A program made the position numbers and the translations under genes. 11,773 bases of DNA from JAWLFY01 sp964462125 (GTDB lineage: Bacteria > Planctomycetota > Planctomycetia > Pirellulales > Pirellulaceae). Position 1 is the first letter of the stretch. Every line of letters begins with the position of its first letter. The DNA lies in contig CAYWXT010000179.1 of NCBI GenBank assembly GCA_964462125.1, positions 1-11,773 of the forward strand, written 5' to 3'. The notes below the pieces were generated by a model, which was not told where the DNA came from, ran no database searches, and worked only from the letters and a program-made list of their open reading frames with translations. Below are positions 1 to 6,201 of the stretch, piece by piece.

Positions 1-586
1 CGAGGTCATAGACGATGATCTTTTCGTCTTTTTTCTTGTCGAGCCCGTAGGCCAGCGCTGCGGCGGTCGGCTCGTTGATGATCCGAGCCACCTCCAACCC
101 TGCAATCTGACCGGCGTCCTTGGTCGCCTGACGCTGCGCGTCGTTGAAGTAGGCCGGGACGGTGATCACCGCCTTGTTGACCTTGTGCCCCAAGTACGAC
201 TCGGCTGATTCCTTCAGCTTGCGAAGGACCTTGGCCGAGATCTCTTGAGGGGTGAATTCGCTGTCCCCCACCTTGATCTTGACATAGTCCCCCGCCCCGC
301 CGGTCACCCCATAGGGGACCATCTTCTCTTCCGACTCGACCTCGTTGTGACGGCGACCCATGAAGCGTTTCACGGAGTAAACCGTCTGCTTCGGGTTGGT
401 CACCGCCTGCCGCCGGGCCGGCTCCCCGACGATCGTTTCCTGTTTGTCCGTGAACGCGACGACGCTGGGCGTCAGCCGGTTCCCTTCGGCATTCGGGATC
501 ACCTTCGGTTCGGTTCCCTCCATCACGGCAACCACACTGTTGGTCGTCCCGAGGTCGATGCCGATGATCTTTTCGCCCTGCGGCAT
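1..586 (-). CDS. dnaK: Molecular chaperone DnaK (Hsp70), N-terminal part, cut by window edge
   Basis: This is an ATP-dependent cytoplasmic chaperone that folds and refolds client proteins with DnaJ and GrpE. Only the first 195 codons, from the nucleotide-binding domain, lie in the window. The phosphate-binding motif IGIDLGTTNS is at residues 8-17. The Hsp70 signature segment VITVPAYFNDAQRQATKDAG begins near residue 140, and NEPTAAALAYG is at about 171-181. The identity is therefore certain. The ATG at 584-586 is chosen because a strong Shine-Dalgarno sequence lies just upstream and the conserved motif starts a few residues in. The gene is divergent from pheA. A sigma-54-type promoter lies about 110 bp upstream of the start. 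No CIRCE operator was seen. Planctomycetes often carry several dnaK paralogues, so which one this is cannot be told. Confidence 0.97.
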   Translation of the reverse strand, partial: MPQGEKIIGIDLGTTNSVVAVMEGTEPKVIPNAEGNRLTPSVVAFTDKQETIVGEPARRQAVTNPKQTVYSVKRFMGRRHNEVESEEKMVPYGVTGGAGDYVKIKVGDSEFTPQEISAKVLRKLKESAESYLGHKVNKAVITVPAYFNDAQRQATKDAGQIAGLEVARIINEPTAAALAYGLDKKKDEKIIVYDL

Positions 587-591
587 GGAAA

Positions 592-599
592 TCTCCTTT
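592..599 (-). promoter_or_regulatory. Ribosome binding site of dnaK
   Basis: On the minus strand this reads AAAGGAGA, ending 5 nt before the dnaK ATG at 586. It is a strong Shine-Dalgarno match and fixes the dnaK start. Confidence 0.8.
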
Positions 600-695
600 C
601 GTCTATTTCGCGTGTCTCTCGCGTGCGTCGATTTTGTGCTCAATCGCCCCTCGCGGCGCTTTCGTCAGCCACCTGGCGGGACAATCCTGTCATGG

Positions 696-710
696 GCAAA
701 GGGCGTGCCA
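696..710 (-). promoter_or_regulatory. Sigma-54 (RpoN) -24/-12 promoter facing dnaK
   Basis: The minus strand reads TGGCACGCCCTTTGC, preceded by C. The sigma-54 consensus is YTGGCACG-N4-TTGCW. The match is complete apart from the last W, which is C, and the GG and GC elements have the normal spacing. The expected transcription start is near 684, giving a leader of roughly 100 nt to the dnaK ATG at 586. Sigma-54 promoters require an ATP-hydrolysing enhancer-binding protein, and a tandem repeat at 871-906 is suitably placed for one. The pattern match is seen directly; activity is inferred. Confidence 0.6.
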
Positions 711-870
711 GAGCCCCGGTGGCAGCTCCCTGCCAGTTTCGACTTTCCTGAGAAAACCAATGAAATCGGCATGTTTTCGCCCTCGAAAAACGATTCAAAG
801 CGGGGGGTTTCTGCCGCCATGGAAATGGCCTCCCTGAACGGCAGCTCGCAAGTTTCCTCAGCATGCCATT

Positions 871-906
871 CTGACAGCAGCCGCGAGTCTGACAGCGGCC
901 GCGAGC
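871..906. repeat. Two tandem copies of an 18-bp repeat in the dnaK/pheA divergent region
   Basis: The copies are CTGACAGCAGCCGCGAGT (871-888) and CTGACAGCGGCCGCGAGC (889-906). They are head-to-tail with no gap and differ at 2 of 18 positions. They lie about 190-220 bp upstream of the predicted sigma-54 start for dnaK and 85-120 bp upstream of the pheA start. Two adjacent protein-binding sites are a plausible role, for an enhancer-binding protein at dnaK or a regulator of pheA. No known regulator consensus was recognised. Confidence 0.55.
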
Positions 907-991
907 ACCACGGGACAGATCCGGGCGTTAGAATCGTCCCCAAACCCTGTCCCGGGTCGCCTGTCCACCAACCCCAGCACGGCACTCACCG

Positions 992-2251
992 ATGGCCAAG
1001 GACCACTCCCGTCAAACGCCCAAACGAGCTGCCAAGAAAAAGACGGGAGCCGCCGGCAAGTCGACCTCGCGTGCCACCGGCGGTCGCAAACGTGCCGCCA
1101 GCGCCGGTAAACAGACGAGCGGTGCGGGGAAACGCGCCGCCGGGGGGCGCAAGCCAGCGGTGCGGGTCGGCAAGCGGGTCACGAAAACGCCGACGGCAAT
1201 CCGCTCGGCGATCGACCGCGCCGATCGGGATCTCTTGAAGGCCATCGAGCAGCGGGCCCGGCTGGTCAAAGAGCTCGGCAAGGTCGAACGGGGGCCGTTG
1301 GTCGACCGCGTCACCGAAGCGGCCCGGCGGATCCGCGGCGTGGTCGCCGCCGACGCCAGCGGCTCGGCTGTTGCCGAGGAGGCCAAGGCCGACCTACTGC
1401 GACACGTCTCCAGCGTCTGCCTGCAGTCGCTGCATGAACTGCGGATCGCCTACCTGGGGCCGATGCACAGCTACAGCCACCTGGCGGCCATCAAGTTCTT
1501 TGGTGACGGGGCCAACCTCGCTCCGGTCGCGTCGATCCCCGCGGTGTTCGATGCCGTCACCCGCCATGACGCCAGCTGGGGCGTGGTGCCGATTGAGAAC
1601 AGCACCGACGGCCGCGTGGTCGATACTCTGGGGATGTTCGTCCGACGGCGGATGCAGATTTGTGGGGAGGTGCTGTTGCCGATCCATCATCAACTGCTCT
1701 CGCGAACTCCGCGGGAACAGATCATGGAGGTCTACAGCAAACCGCAAGCCCTGTCGCAGTGCCGTGGGTGGCTGGCGAATCAGCTACCGCAGGCCAAACT
1801 GGTCGAGATCAGCAGCACCGCCGCCGCCGCACGCCTGGCGGCCGAAAAGCCGGGGGCCGCCGCGGTGGCCAGCCTGGAAGCCGGCCGCGAATACGATCTG
1901 GATGTGATCGACGCCAATATTGAAGACAACCCGAACAACGTCACCCGCTTCGCGGTCCTCGGCCGGGATGAGCCTGCACTGACCGGCGAGGACAAAACAG
2001 CGGTCCTGTTTCAAGTCAAACACCAGCCGGGCGCCCTGGCCGATTCCATGGCGATCTTCAAACGGAGCAGCCTCAACTTGACCTGGATCGAGTCGTTCCC
2101 GGAACCCGAAAAACCGAATGAATACTTGTTCTTCGTCGAGCTGACCGGACACCGCAACGATCGAACGGTCAAGTCCGCCCTGGCGACCCTCGAAAAGCAA
2201 ACCGAGCGGATGGAGGTCCTCGGCTCCTATCCCCGGGCCGTGGCGGTCTAG
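992..2251 (+). CDS. pheA: P-protein: chorismate mutase / prephenate dehydratase, with basic N-terminal tail
   Basis: This enzyme converts chorismate to prephenate and then phenylpyruvate in phenylalanine synthesis. Residues 1-66 are a low-complexity tail with 21 Lys/Arg and one acidic residue. Residues 68-150 form an AroQ-type chorismate mutase helix region (IRSAIDRADRDLL at 70-82; R71 and R88 align with E. coli R11 and R28, and S141/Q145 with S84/Q88). The prephenate dehydratase domain starts at 152 (AYLGPMHSYSHLAA), followed by VPIENSTDGRV and the catalytic TRF at 318-320. The C-terminal ACT domain has GALA at 347-350 and ESFP at 367-370, the phenylalanine-binding signature, so feedback inhibition is expected. 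In the mutase domain the lysine equivalent to K39 is Glu99 and the D/RE motif is altered. The ATG at 992 lacks a clear ribosome binding site. The function call is firm; mutase activity is uncertain. Confidence 0.93.
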   Translation: MAKDHSRQTPKRAAKKKTGAAGKSTSRATGGRKRAASAGKQTSGAGKRAAGGRKPAVRVGKRVTKTPTAIRSAIDRADRDLLKAIEQRARLVKELGKVERGPLVDRVTEAARRIRGVVAADASGSAVAEEAKADLLRHVSSVCLQSLHELRIAYLGPMHSYSHLAAIKFFGDGANLAPVASIPAVFDAVTRHDASWGVVPIENSTDGRVVDTLGMFVRRRMQICGEVLLPIHHQLLSRTPREQIMEVYSKPQALSQCRGWLANQLPQAKLVEISSTAAAARLAAEKPGAAAVASLEAGREYDLDVIDANIEDNPNNVTRFAVLGRDEPALTGEDKTAVLFQVKHQPGALADSMAIFKRSSLNLTWIESFPEPEKPNEYLFFVELTGHRNDRTVKSALATLEKQTERMEVLGSYPRAVAV

Positions 2252-2346
2252 GCACGGTCTGATCAACGCGGATCAAGGCATATTGAGACGACGGCGTTCG
2301 CTGCGGGCCCTGTGCACCGGGGCGCAGCAGGGATCACCACGAAGAA

Positions 2347-2384
2347 CACGAAGGGGCACGAAGGGATCTTCGTGCCCCTTCGTG
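2347..2384. repeat. Perfect 17-bp hairpin built from CACGAAG repeats
   Basis: The left arm CACGAAGGGGCACGAAG (2347-2363) and its exact reverse complement (2368-2384) are separated by the loop GGAT. The left side holds three ACGAAG units (from 2339, 2348 and 2358). A second pairing is possible between 2336-2344 and 2378-2386. No T-run follows, so this is not a classic intrinsic terminator, although it may block RNA polymerase or protect the pheA 3' end, which lies about 95 nt upstream. From memory, similar CACGAAG repeats are scattered in intergenic DNA of planctomycete-type genomes. Confidence 0.7.
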
Positions 2385-2549
2385 GTCCACCCCCCGCGAC
2401 TGGCCCCGTGGCGCACCGTTTGCTCACCTGACCTAGCCTCGCACGTGTCGTTGGACGCCGATCAGCCGACCGGTTAAGAATCTCAACTCTCGGCGGTGAA
2501 GCGCCGTTGAAAACGCCCCCCGGAACCTCCTGGAGTGAAACGCCCTGTC

Positions 2550-2978
2550 ATGCCCGGTTTGAATGCTGAAAAAGTCGTCGTCCCGCTCGACCACTCCGAG
2601 ATCGCCTGGAAGGCTCTCGATCGCGCTATTGAGATAGCCGGCGAGGAGGGCAAGGTGCACGTGGTGCACGTCCTGCCGCCACTGATGGCGATGGAACCGG
2701 GCGTCGTCTACGGCACGATCACCGACGAATCCCGCGTGACCTCCAGCGAGCAGTACCTGCGGGAGGAACTCGCCAGACACAATCACAGCGGCGTGACCCT
2801 GAAGGTGTTCATCGGCGATGCCGGTCGCGAGATCACCGACTATGCCAAGCGGGAGTCGGCCGACCTGATCGTCATCCCGTCGCACGGCCGAGGTTTCGTC
2901 AAACACCTGCTGTTGGGCTCGGTCGCCGAACGGGTTGTCCGGCTCGCGAGCTGCCCGGTGCTCGTGCTCCGCCCCTGA
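2550..2978 (+). CDS. Universal stress protein (UspA family), single domain
   Basis: This is a small cytoplasmic protein of the USP fold, a family that binds ATP or AMP and supports survival under stress. It has 142 residues from the ATG at 2550, normal for one USP domain. The first strand and helix (KVVVPLDHSEIAWKALDRA) are typical. The C-terminal segment SHGRGFVKHLLLGS, then VAERVVRLASCPVLVLRP, is the nucleotide-binding loop. The family motif is G-2x-G-9x-G-S/T; here the first Gly is Pro (IPSHG) and the rest is intact. A GTG at 2535 would add five residues but has no ribosome binding site. GGAG at 2532-2535 lies 14 nt before the ATG, longer than usual. It converges with the CBS protein gene, leaving 27 bp between stops. 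Its substrate or partner is unknown. Confidence 0.9.
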   Translation: MPGLNAEKVVVPLDHSEIAWKALDRAIEIAGEEGKVHVVHVLPPLMAMEPGVVYGTITDESRVTSSEQYLREELARHNHSGVTLKVFIGDAGREITDYAKRESADLIVIPSHGRGFVKHLLLGSVAERVVRLASCPVLVLRP

Positions 2979-3005
2979 TCGACCACCCAACGAACCGTCG
3001 CCCGC

Positions 3006-3464
3006 TCATTGAATCATCGCCCGCATCAGGTCGAAAGACGAGACGAAGCCGACCAGTTTTCCGTCTTCGGTCACCGGCAAATGGTGCACCCGCTCGCGGA
3101 TCATCAGCTCGGCAGCCTGTTGGAGCGACATCCCCGGCGAGGCCTCCACCAGCACCTCGCTCATGATGTTGCGGACCGGGTCGGTACCGGCCTGTTGTTG
3201 CACCAGGTCGACCGCCCAAAGGCAATCGTCGTAGTGCGGATAGTCGCTCTTGAGAACCTTGGTGATCGCCCGAATCAAGACGACCAAGTCGGTCGCGGTC
3301 ACGATCCCGACGCAGTGGCCGTCATCGACCACCGGCAACGCGGAGATCTTCTTATCAAACATCAGGTCCAGTGCCGTGCCGACCGTCGTCGTCGGGCCCA
3401 CGCGAACAGGCCCGCGCGTCATCATTTGATCGAGGGTGGTGTCAGGGGGTGACGGATGGTTCAT
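3006..3464 (-). CDS. Two-CBS-domain protein
   Basis: This 152-residue protein consists almost wholly of two CBS domains, a pair that folds into a Bateman module and usually binds AMP, ATP, or S-adenosyl ligands. The first domain covers about residues 12-67 (DQMMTRGPVRV, then ISALPVVDDGHCVGIVTATD). The second covers about 97-151 (VRNIMSEVLVEASP, then HHLPVTEDGKLVGFVSSFDL). Both have the expected V/I-T-x-x-D-L ending or a close variant (SSFDL in the second). There is no attached enzyme or transporter domain, so it is likely a stand-alone ligand sensor acting on a partner. The ATG at 3462-3464 is the natural start and is preceded by an imperfect tandem duplication. It is convergent with the USP gene, and both families sense adenine nucleotides, although no functional link is shown. 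Confidence 0.92.
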   Translation of the reverse strand: MNHPSPPDTTLDQMMTRGPVRVGPTTTVGTALDLMFDKKISALPVVDDGHCVGIVTATDLVVLIRAITKVLKSDYPHYDDCLWAVDLVQQQAGTDPVRNIMSEVLVEASPGMSLQQAAELMIRERVHHLPVTEDGKLVGFVSSFDLMRAMIQ

Positions 3465-3465
3465 C

Positions 3466-3502
3466 TCGGTCTACCTGGGATATTTCGGTCTTCCTGGGAT
3501 TG
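3466..3502. repeat. Imperfect 19-bp tandem duplication just upstream of the CBS gene
   Basis: On the plus strand TCGGTCTACCTGGGATAT (3466-3483) and TCGGTCTTCCTGGGATTG (3485-3502) recur with a 19-bp period. Read on the minus strand this duplicates the stretch directly before the CBS gene ATG, including the weak ribosome-binding AGG. It could be a regulator site or a recent slippage duplication. Confidence 0.5.
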
Positions 3503-3562
3503 CGCTCCGCGGTCGATGGGCCGGGGACTGTACGGCAAAACCTATGCCTTGTGGCTCCAGGA

Positions 3563-3814
3563 TCAGCAAATTCGTGGCAACGGCGCCCCCGACGGCTCGT
3601 CGACCGGTTGTGCCCCGCCAAGCATCCGCTCGATCAATACCGGGTCCGTTCTCCGCTTCACCACCGCCCTCTCCAACTCCGCCTCAATCCCGTGCCGAAG
3701 CAGTCCATGCGTTTGGCACACTCGCCGCACCCCGTCGAACTCGATCTCCGCCCGGCCGAACGGCTCGGACCGCTCCAGCCAGCGAACCACGCCTCCCGGG
3801 ACTCCCAAACACAT
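3563..3814 (-). pseudogene. HypC/HupF-like small protein with unrecognisable C-terminal half (possible remnant)
   Basis: The 83-residue frame starts MCLGVPGGVV and continues to AEIEFDGVRRVC at about 22-33. Both segments fit the HypC/HupF hydrogenase-maturation chaperone family, whose consensus is roughly MCLaiPgkVv...a.VdfgGvrrev and in which Cys2 binds the HypD partner. The length is near the family's usual size. However, the conserved second half, around vGDYVLVHaGfAi, is missing: residues 40-83 do not match, and the other two minus frames stop quickly without restoring it. No other hyp or hydrogenase gene is in the window. The start has only a weak GAGAG ribosome site. It may be a decayed gene, a diverged member with a new C-terminus, or a chance match. 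The N-terminal similarity is strong enough to record. Confidence 0.4.
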
Positions 3815-4025
3815 GGCGTTGATCTCTCAAAAGTCGTGGCTGCCTCAACGTCCGTCGCTCTCAAAGTCGCCCGCGGTCCACGTTCCGACGACGTCGCGTT
3901 GTCCGTCGAGTCCTCACGCGAGGATACCCCTGCAGTTTAGCCGTTGTTGACACCGCTCGTTGGCGATGGCAAGCTTTTCCGGAGGCGGGATCCAACGCCT
4001 TCTCCCCTAATCCGAGACCGGCGTC
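3815..4025. other. Non-coding stretch before the 4026 gene
   Basis: Together with 3465-3562 this forms the parts of a 561-bp gap not covered by the HypC-like frame. Overlapping plus-strand frames run across it, but they show no family motif, have different proline/serine/arginine-rich readings in each frame, and lack good starts. I see no clear promoter, terminator or RNA. Confidence 0.4.
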
Positions 4026-4601
4026 ATGAGCCAATCCACGCCTCCAGACTTTCCGCCTCCGAACTTTCCTCCTTCAGATGCTCCCCGGGACAACCCCTGG
4101 GGTTCGGTTGATACCGCGAGCGGCTCCCAGGCTTCAAGAGCTGGTCGTCATGCGATACGGGGTTGGTTGCTTCTGTTGGGATCGATTGCGGCGGTCGTCT
4201 TGGTGATCTGCTCGGGCGTCGGATTCATTGGCTATCGGTCGCTCAGTCAGTTCGCGGAGCCGGAGCCTCCCGCTTCCCTCTCGCAGCGTCAAGCTTCCTA
4301 CGGCGCGGATCTGCAACGGTTCAATGACCACTTGGCCGGTGCCCACCGATCGATGACGGCGCCGCGTGAGGGCGAACCGGCAACCGACGGGGCGACGAAG
4401 GACCGCCCGAGGCATCCGCGAGAACAAGAAGTCAGACTTTGGTTTGAGCAAGTGGTAAGCGGTTACCTCGACAACAGGGCCTCGGTTCCCACCAGCAAAC
4501 CGATGTTTATGGAAGCGTGTCGGGCCAGTCACGTGGGGCAAGACATGTCGTTGCGGAGTCGGATGAATCGATGGAAGCCGATGCAGAATCGACATGGATG
4601 A
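4026..4601 (+). CDS. Membrane-anchored protein of unknown function; probably the 5' part of a frameshifted gene
   Basis: The family is not recognised. The N-terminus (1-30) is rich in Pro, Asp and Ser (PPDFPPPNFPPSD). A single membrane helix covers about residues 46-70 (GWLLLLGSIAAVVLVICSG). The rest is a soluble segment that should face the periplasm if the basic flank at 38-45 stays inside. It includes EVRLWFEQVVSGYLDNRASV and PMFMEACRAS. After about residue 170 the reading (RSRMNRWKPMQNRHG) looks unlike protein and stops at 4599-4601. The -1 frame continues with good coding character for another 1.4 kb. The two frames overlap by 85 bp. I read 4026-6019 as one gene of membrane anchor plus TPR-like domain that has lost one base (or gained two) somewhere between 4448 and 4601. 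Two translationally coupled genes remain possible. Confidence 0.7.
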   Translation: MSQSTPPDFPPPNFPPSDAPRDNPWGSVDTASGSQASRAGRHAIRGWLLLLGSIAAVVLVICSGVGFIGYRSLSQFAEPEPPASLSQRQASYGADLQRFNDHLAGAHRSMTAPREGEPATDGATKDRPRHPREQEVRLWFEQVVSGYLDNRASVPTSKPMFMEACRASHVGQDMSLRSRMNRWKPMQNRHG

Positions 4602-6019
4602 CCGATAGCATCGCTCGGGAACGGGGTGAATGGGTCGTACGGGACCGTGTTGACGCGGGCTTGGGAACTCGCGACGAACCGCGCTGGGACATGGTCGTCA
4701 CGGGGATGCGGTCGGCGGCTGCGACATCGCTCGATCGGAAAGCGATCGAGCGACTGGAACATCGACAACCGTCGAGCGAAGTGGACGGTGACGCGGAATG
4801 GCATGCCCGTTCCGAAGCGAACCGGTTTGACGCGGTCGTCGCTCGCCTCGCTGAAACGCGGGGTGATACGGCCGTGGCCGAGGAGCACCTGCGGCGGCGG
4901 GTTGAACGGGAACAAGACCCTGACAGCTACACTCAAATGCCGGTCAAGCGTGACTTGATTCGGTTCCTGTGCCGCCAGGGCCAGTTCGAAGCGGCGCGTG
5001 TGGAGCTCGATTCAGATCCAATCAGCGAGCCAGCCTCTGGCTCCGTTTCGCTGGTCGCCGAAGTCTTGTTGGCTCAACGTGATTGGAATGAGCTGGACGC
5101 GGTATTGGAACGGGCGGATGCGGAGCAAGTCGGACAGTGGTTGGTTGAACCGTTCGTTCAGCAGGTCTTGGCCGACCACCCGGACGTCCGCGAACGCTTG
5201 CTCCAGCAGTATCCAGCTCGCGTTTCGGAAGCGGTGCACCGAATCGCACCAATCACACTATTGTTGGCGGCCGAGCCCGAGCTTTCGAGGGAGGAATTGA
5301 CGTCCGCGTGGCGATCGTCCGTTGGAGACGAGGTGACGGTGGAACCGCTGGAGATCGGCACCCGCGAACCTGCCTGGCTCCTCTCGCTGACGCCGCCGGC
5401 AGAGCGGTTTTTGGTGTCCGCTCGCAAGGCGACCTACAGCAACCGCCACACCCCCCTGAATCCCCGCGCCGAGGCGACACTGGACCAGTGCCACTGGACG
5501 ATCGATGTGACGCCGCTGGGCGACGCCACCAAGCTAAGTCGCCAAGCGTGGCAGGTCTTGGAATCGCTGTCCGGAATCTCCAACATCCGCCAGTCCGCCA
5601 GAGCGTGCTACGTCTCTGCCCACGAGCCGATGTTGTGGGTCGCAGCAAGTGGCGAGGCGCTGGCAGAGCAACTTCGCTGGGTTGACCGCGTACCGGTGGG
5701 TTCCCACATGTGGTCAGGGATTTATATGGACTCCAGTGAACCGTCCAAGGATATGTCTCGCCTCGCCGATCAACAGCCTTCTTGGAGCGCCATGCGCCAT
5801 CAGTGGGCCAGCGCGTTGGAGGCAGCTGGGGGAAGCTTGATGGCCAACGCCGAGATCCGTTTCGGCGGCGTCGTCGAATCCGTTGGCTGTGAAGTCGTCG
5901 ACTTCGATCGAGAAACCGGGGAGGCAACCGTACGGATCACCGGTGGCAGCAAATTGGTCCAATGGCTCTCGCCTGGACGCGTTTGCCGAATCGGAGTGAT
6001 GAACTTGAGTCGCCAATAG
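4517..6019 (+). CDS. TPR-like helical protein of unknown function; probably the 3' part of a frameshifted gene
   Basis: The family is not recognised. The frame is 500 codons from a GTG at 4517 and lies -1 relative to the preceding frame. The in-frame stop at 4445-4447 prevents extension further upstream. Residues 55-240 are rich in paired helices with TPR-like spacing (for example RFDAVVARLAETRGDTAVAE and FLCRQGQFEAARVELD). The part from about 270 on is mixed alpha/beta (TIDVTPLGDATKLSRQAW, VGCEVVDFDRETGEATVRIT). There is no signal peptide or membrane helix, which fits a domain whose export anchor lies in the preceding frame. The GTG lies directly against GGAAGC with no normal spacing, so it is a poor start. 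The protein probably belongs to a periplasmic or membrane-attached helical-repeat family, but no function can be named. Confidence 0.75.
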   Translation: MSGQSRGARHVVAESDESMEADAESTWMTDSIARERGEWVVRDRVDAGLGTRDEPRWDMVVTGMRSAAATSLDRKAIERLEHRQPSSEVDGDAEWHARSEANRFDAVVARLAETRGDTAVAEEHLRRRVEREQDPDSYTQMPVKRDLIRFLCRQGQFEAARVELDSDPISEPASGSVSLVAEVLLAQRDWNELDAVLERADAEQVGQWLVEPFVQQVLADHPDVRERLLQQYPARVSEAVHRIAPITLLLAAEPELSREELTSAWRSSVGDEVTVEPLEIGTREPAWLLSLTPPAERFLVSARKATYSNRHTPLNPRAEATLDQCHWTIDVTPLGDATKLSRQAWQVLESLSGISNIRQSARACYVSAHEPMLWVAASGEALAEQLRWVDRVPVGSHMWSGIYMDSSEPSKDMSRLADQQPSWSAMRHQWASALEAAGGSLMANAEIRFGGVVESVGCEVVDFDRETGEATVRITGGSKLVQWLSPGRVCRIGVMNLSRQ

Positions 6020-6201
6020 CGGTGTGCGAAATTGGCGAGCAAGCGCACGTAGATCGGACCTTTTGGGGGCGCGAAGAAACCGCCCACGGCAACACAGACC
6101 GGATGCGTCGCCCGGCCTCCGAAGCCGGCGTCCTGCGCGTTGACGTTTTGCGACTCCGGTTGCGTTCCCCTCCCACTTGGCTTGCTTCGAAAAACCGATT
6201 T

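Larger units (their letters stand above)
587..991. other. Divergent intergenic region between dnaK and pheA
   Basis: This 405-bp stretch separates two divergent genes. It holds the dnaK ribosome binding site, the sigma-54-like promoter and the tandem repeat listed separately. Reading frames on both strands here show no family motifs and no convincing start signals. No CIRCE-type inverted repeat (TTAGCACTC-N9-GAGTGCTAA) was seen. The pheA promoter was not identified. Confidence 0.6.

Noticed and set aside
665..985. 106-codon minus-strand frame upstream of dnaK
   Set aside because: No ribosome site or family motif, and it covers the predicted promoter and tandem repeat.
587..991. CIRCE operator or sigma-32 promoter for dnaK
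   Set aside because: No TTAGCACTC-N9-GAGTGCTAA inverted repeat was found. CTTTGAA near 795-801 (minus strand) lacks a correctly spaced CCCCAT element.
396..1238. 280-codon plus-strand frame across the dnaK start, the divergent region and the pheA start
   Set aside because: It overlaps two well-supported genes in other frames and has a Ser/Pro/Arg-rich sequence without family features.
2283..2477. 64-codon plus-strand frame between pheA and the USP gene
   Set aside because: It is mostly a translation of the CACGAAG repeat hairpin and is Arg/Pro-rich.
3371..3950. Three overlapping plus-strand frames in the 3465-4025 gap
   Set aside because: All are Pro/Ser/Arg-rich, start inside the antisense of the CBS gene or next to it, and show no motif; the HypC-like minus frame is the only one with family similarity.
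4448..4601. Programmed -1 slippery site
   Set aside because: No X-XXY-YYZ heptamer in the needed phase was seen, so a mutation or read error is simpler.
6115..6135. Small inverted repeat (CCGGC...GCCGG) between the TPR-like and TerB-like genes as a terminator
   Set aside because: The stem is only about 5 bp and no T-run follows on either strand.
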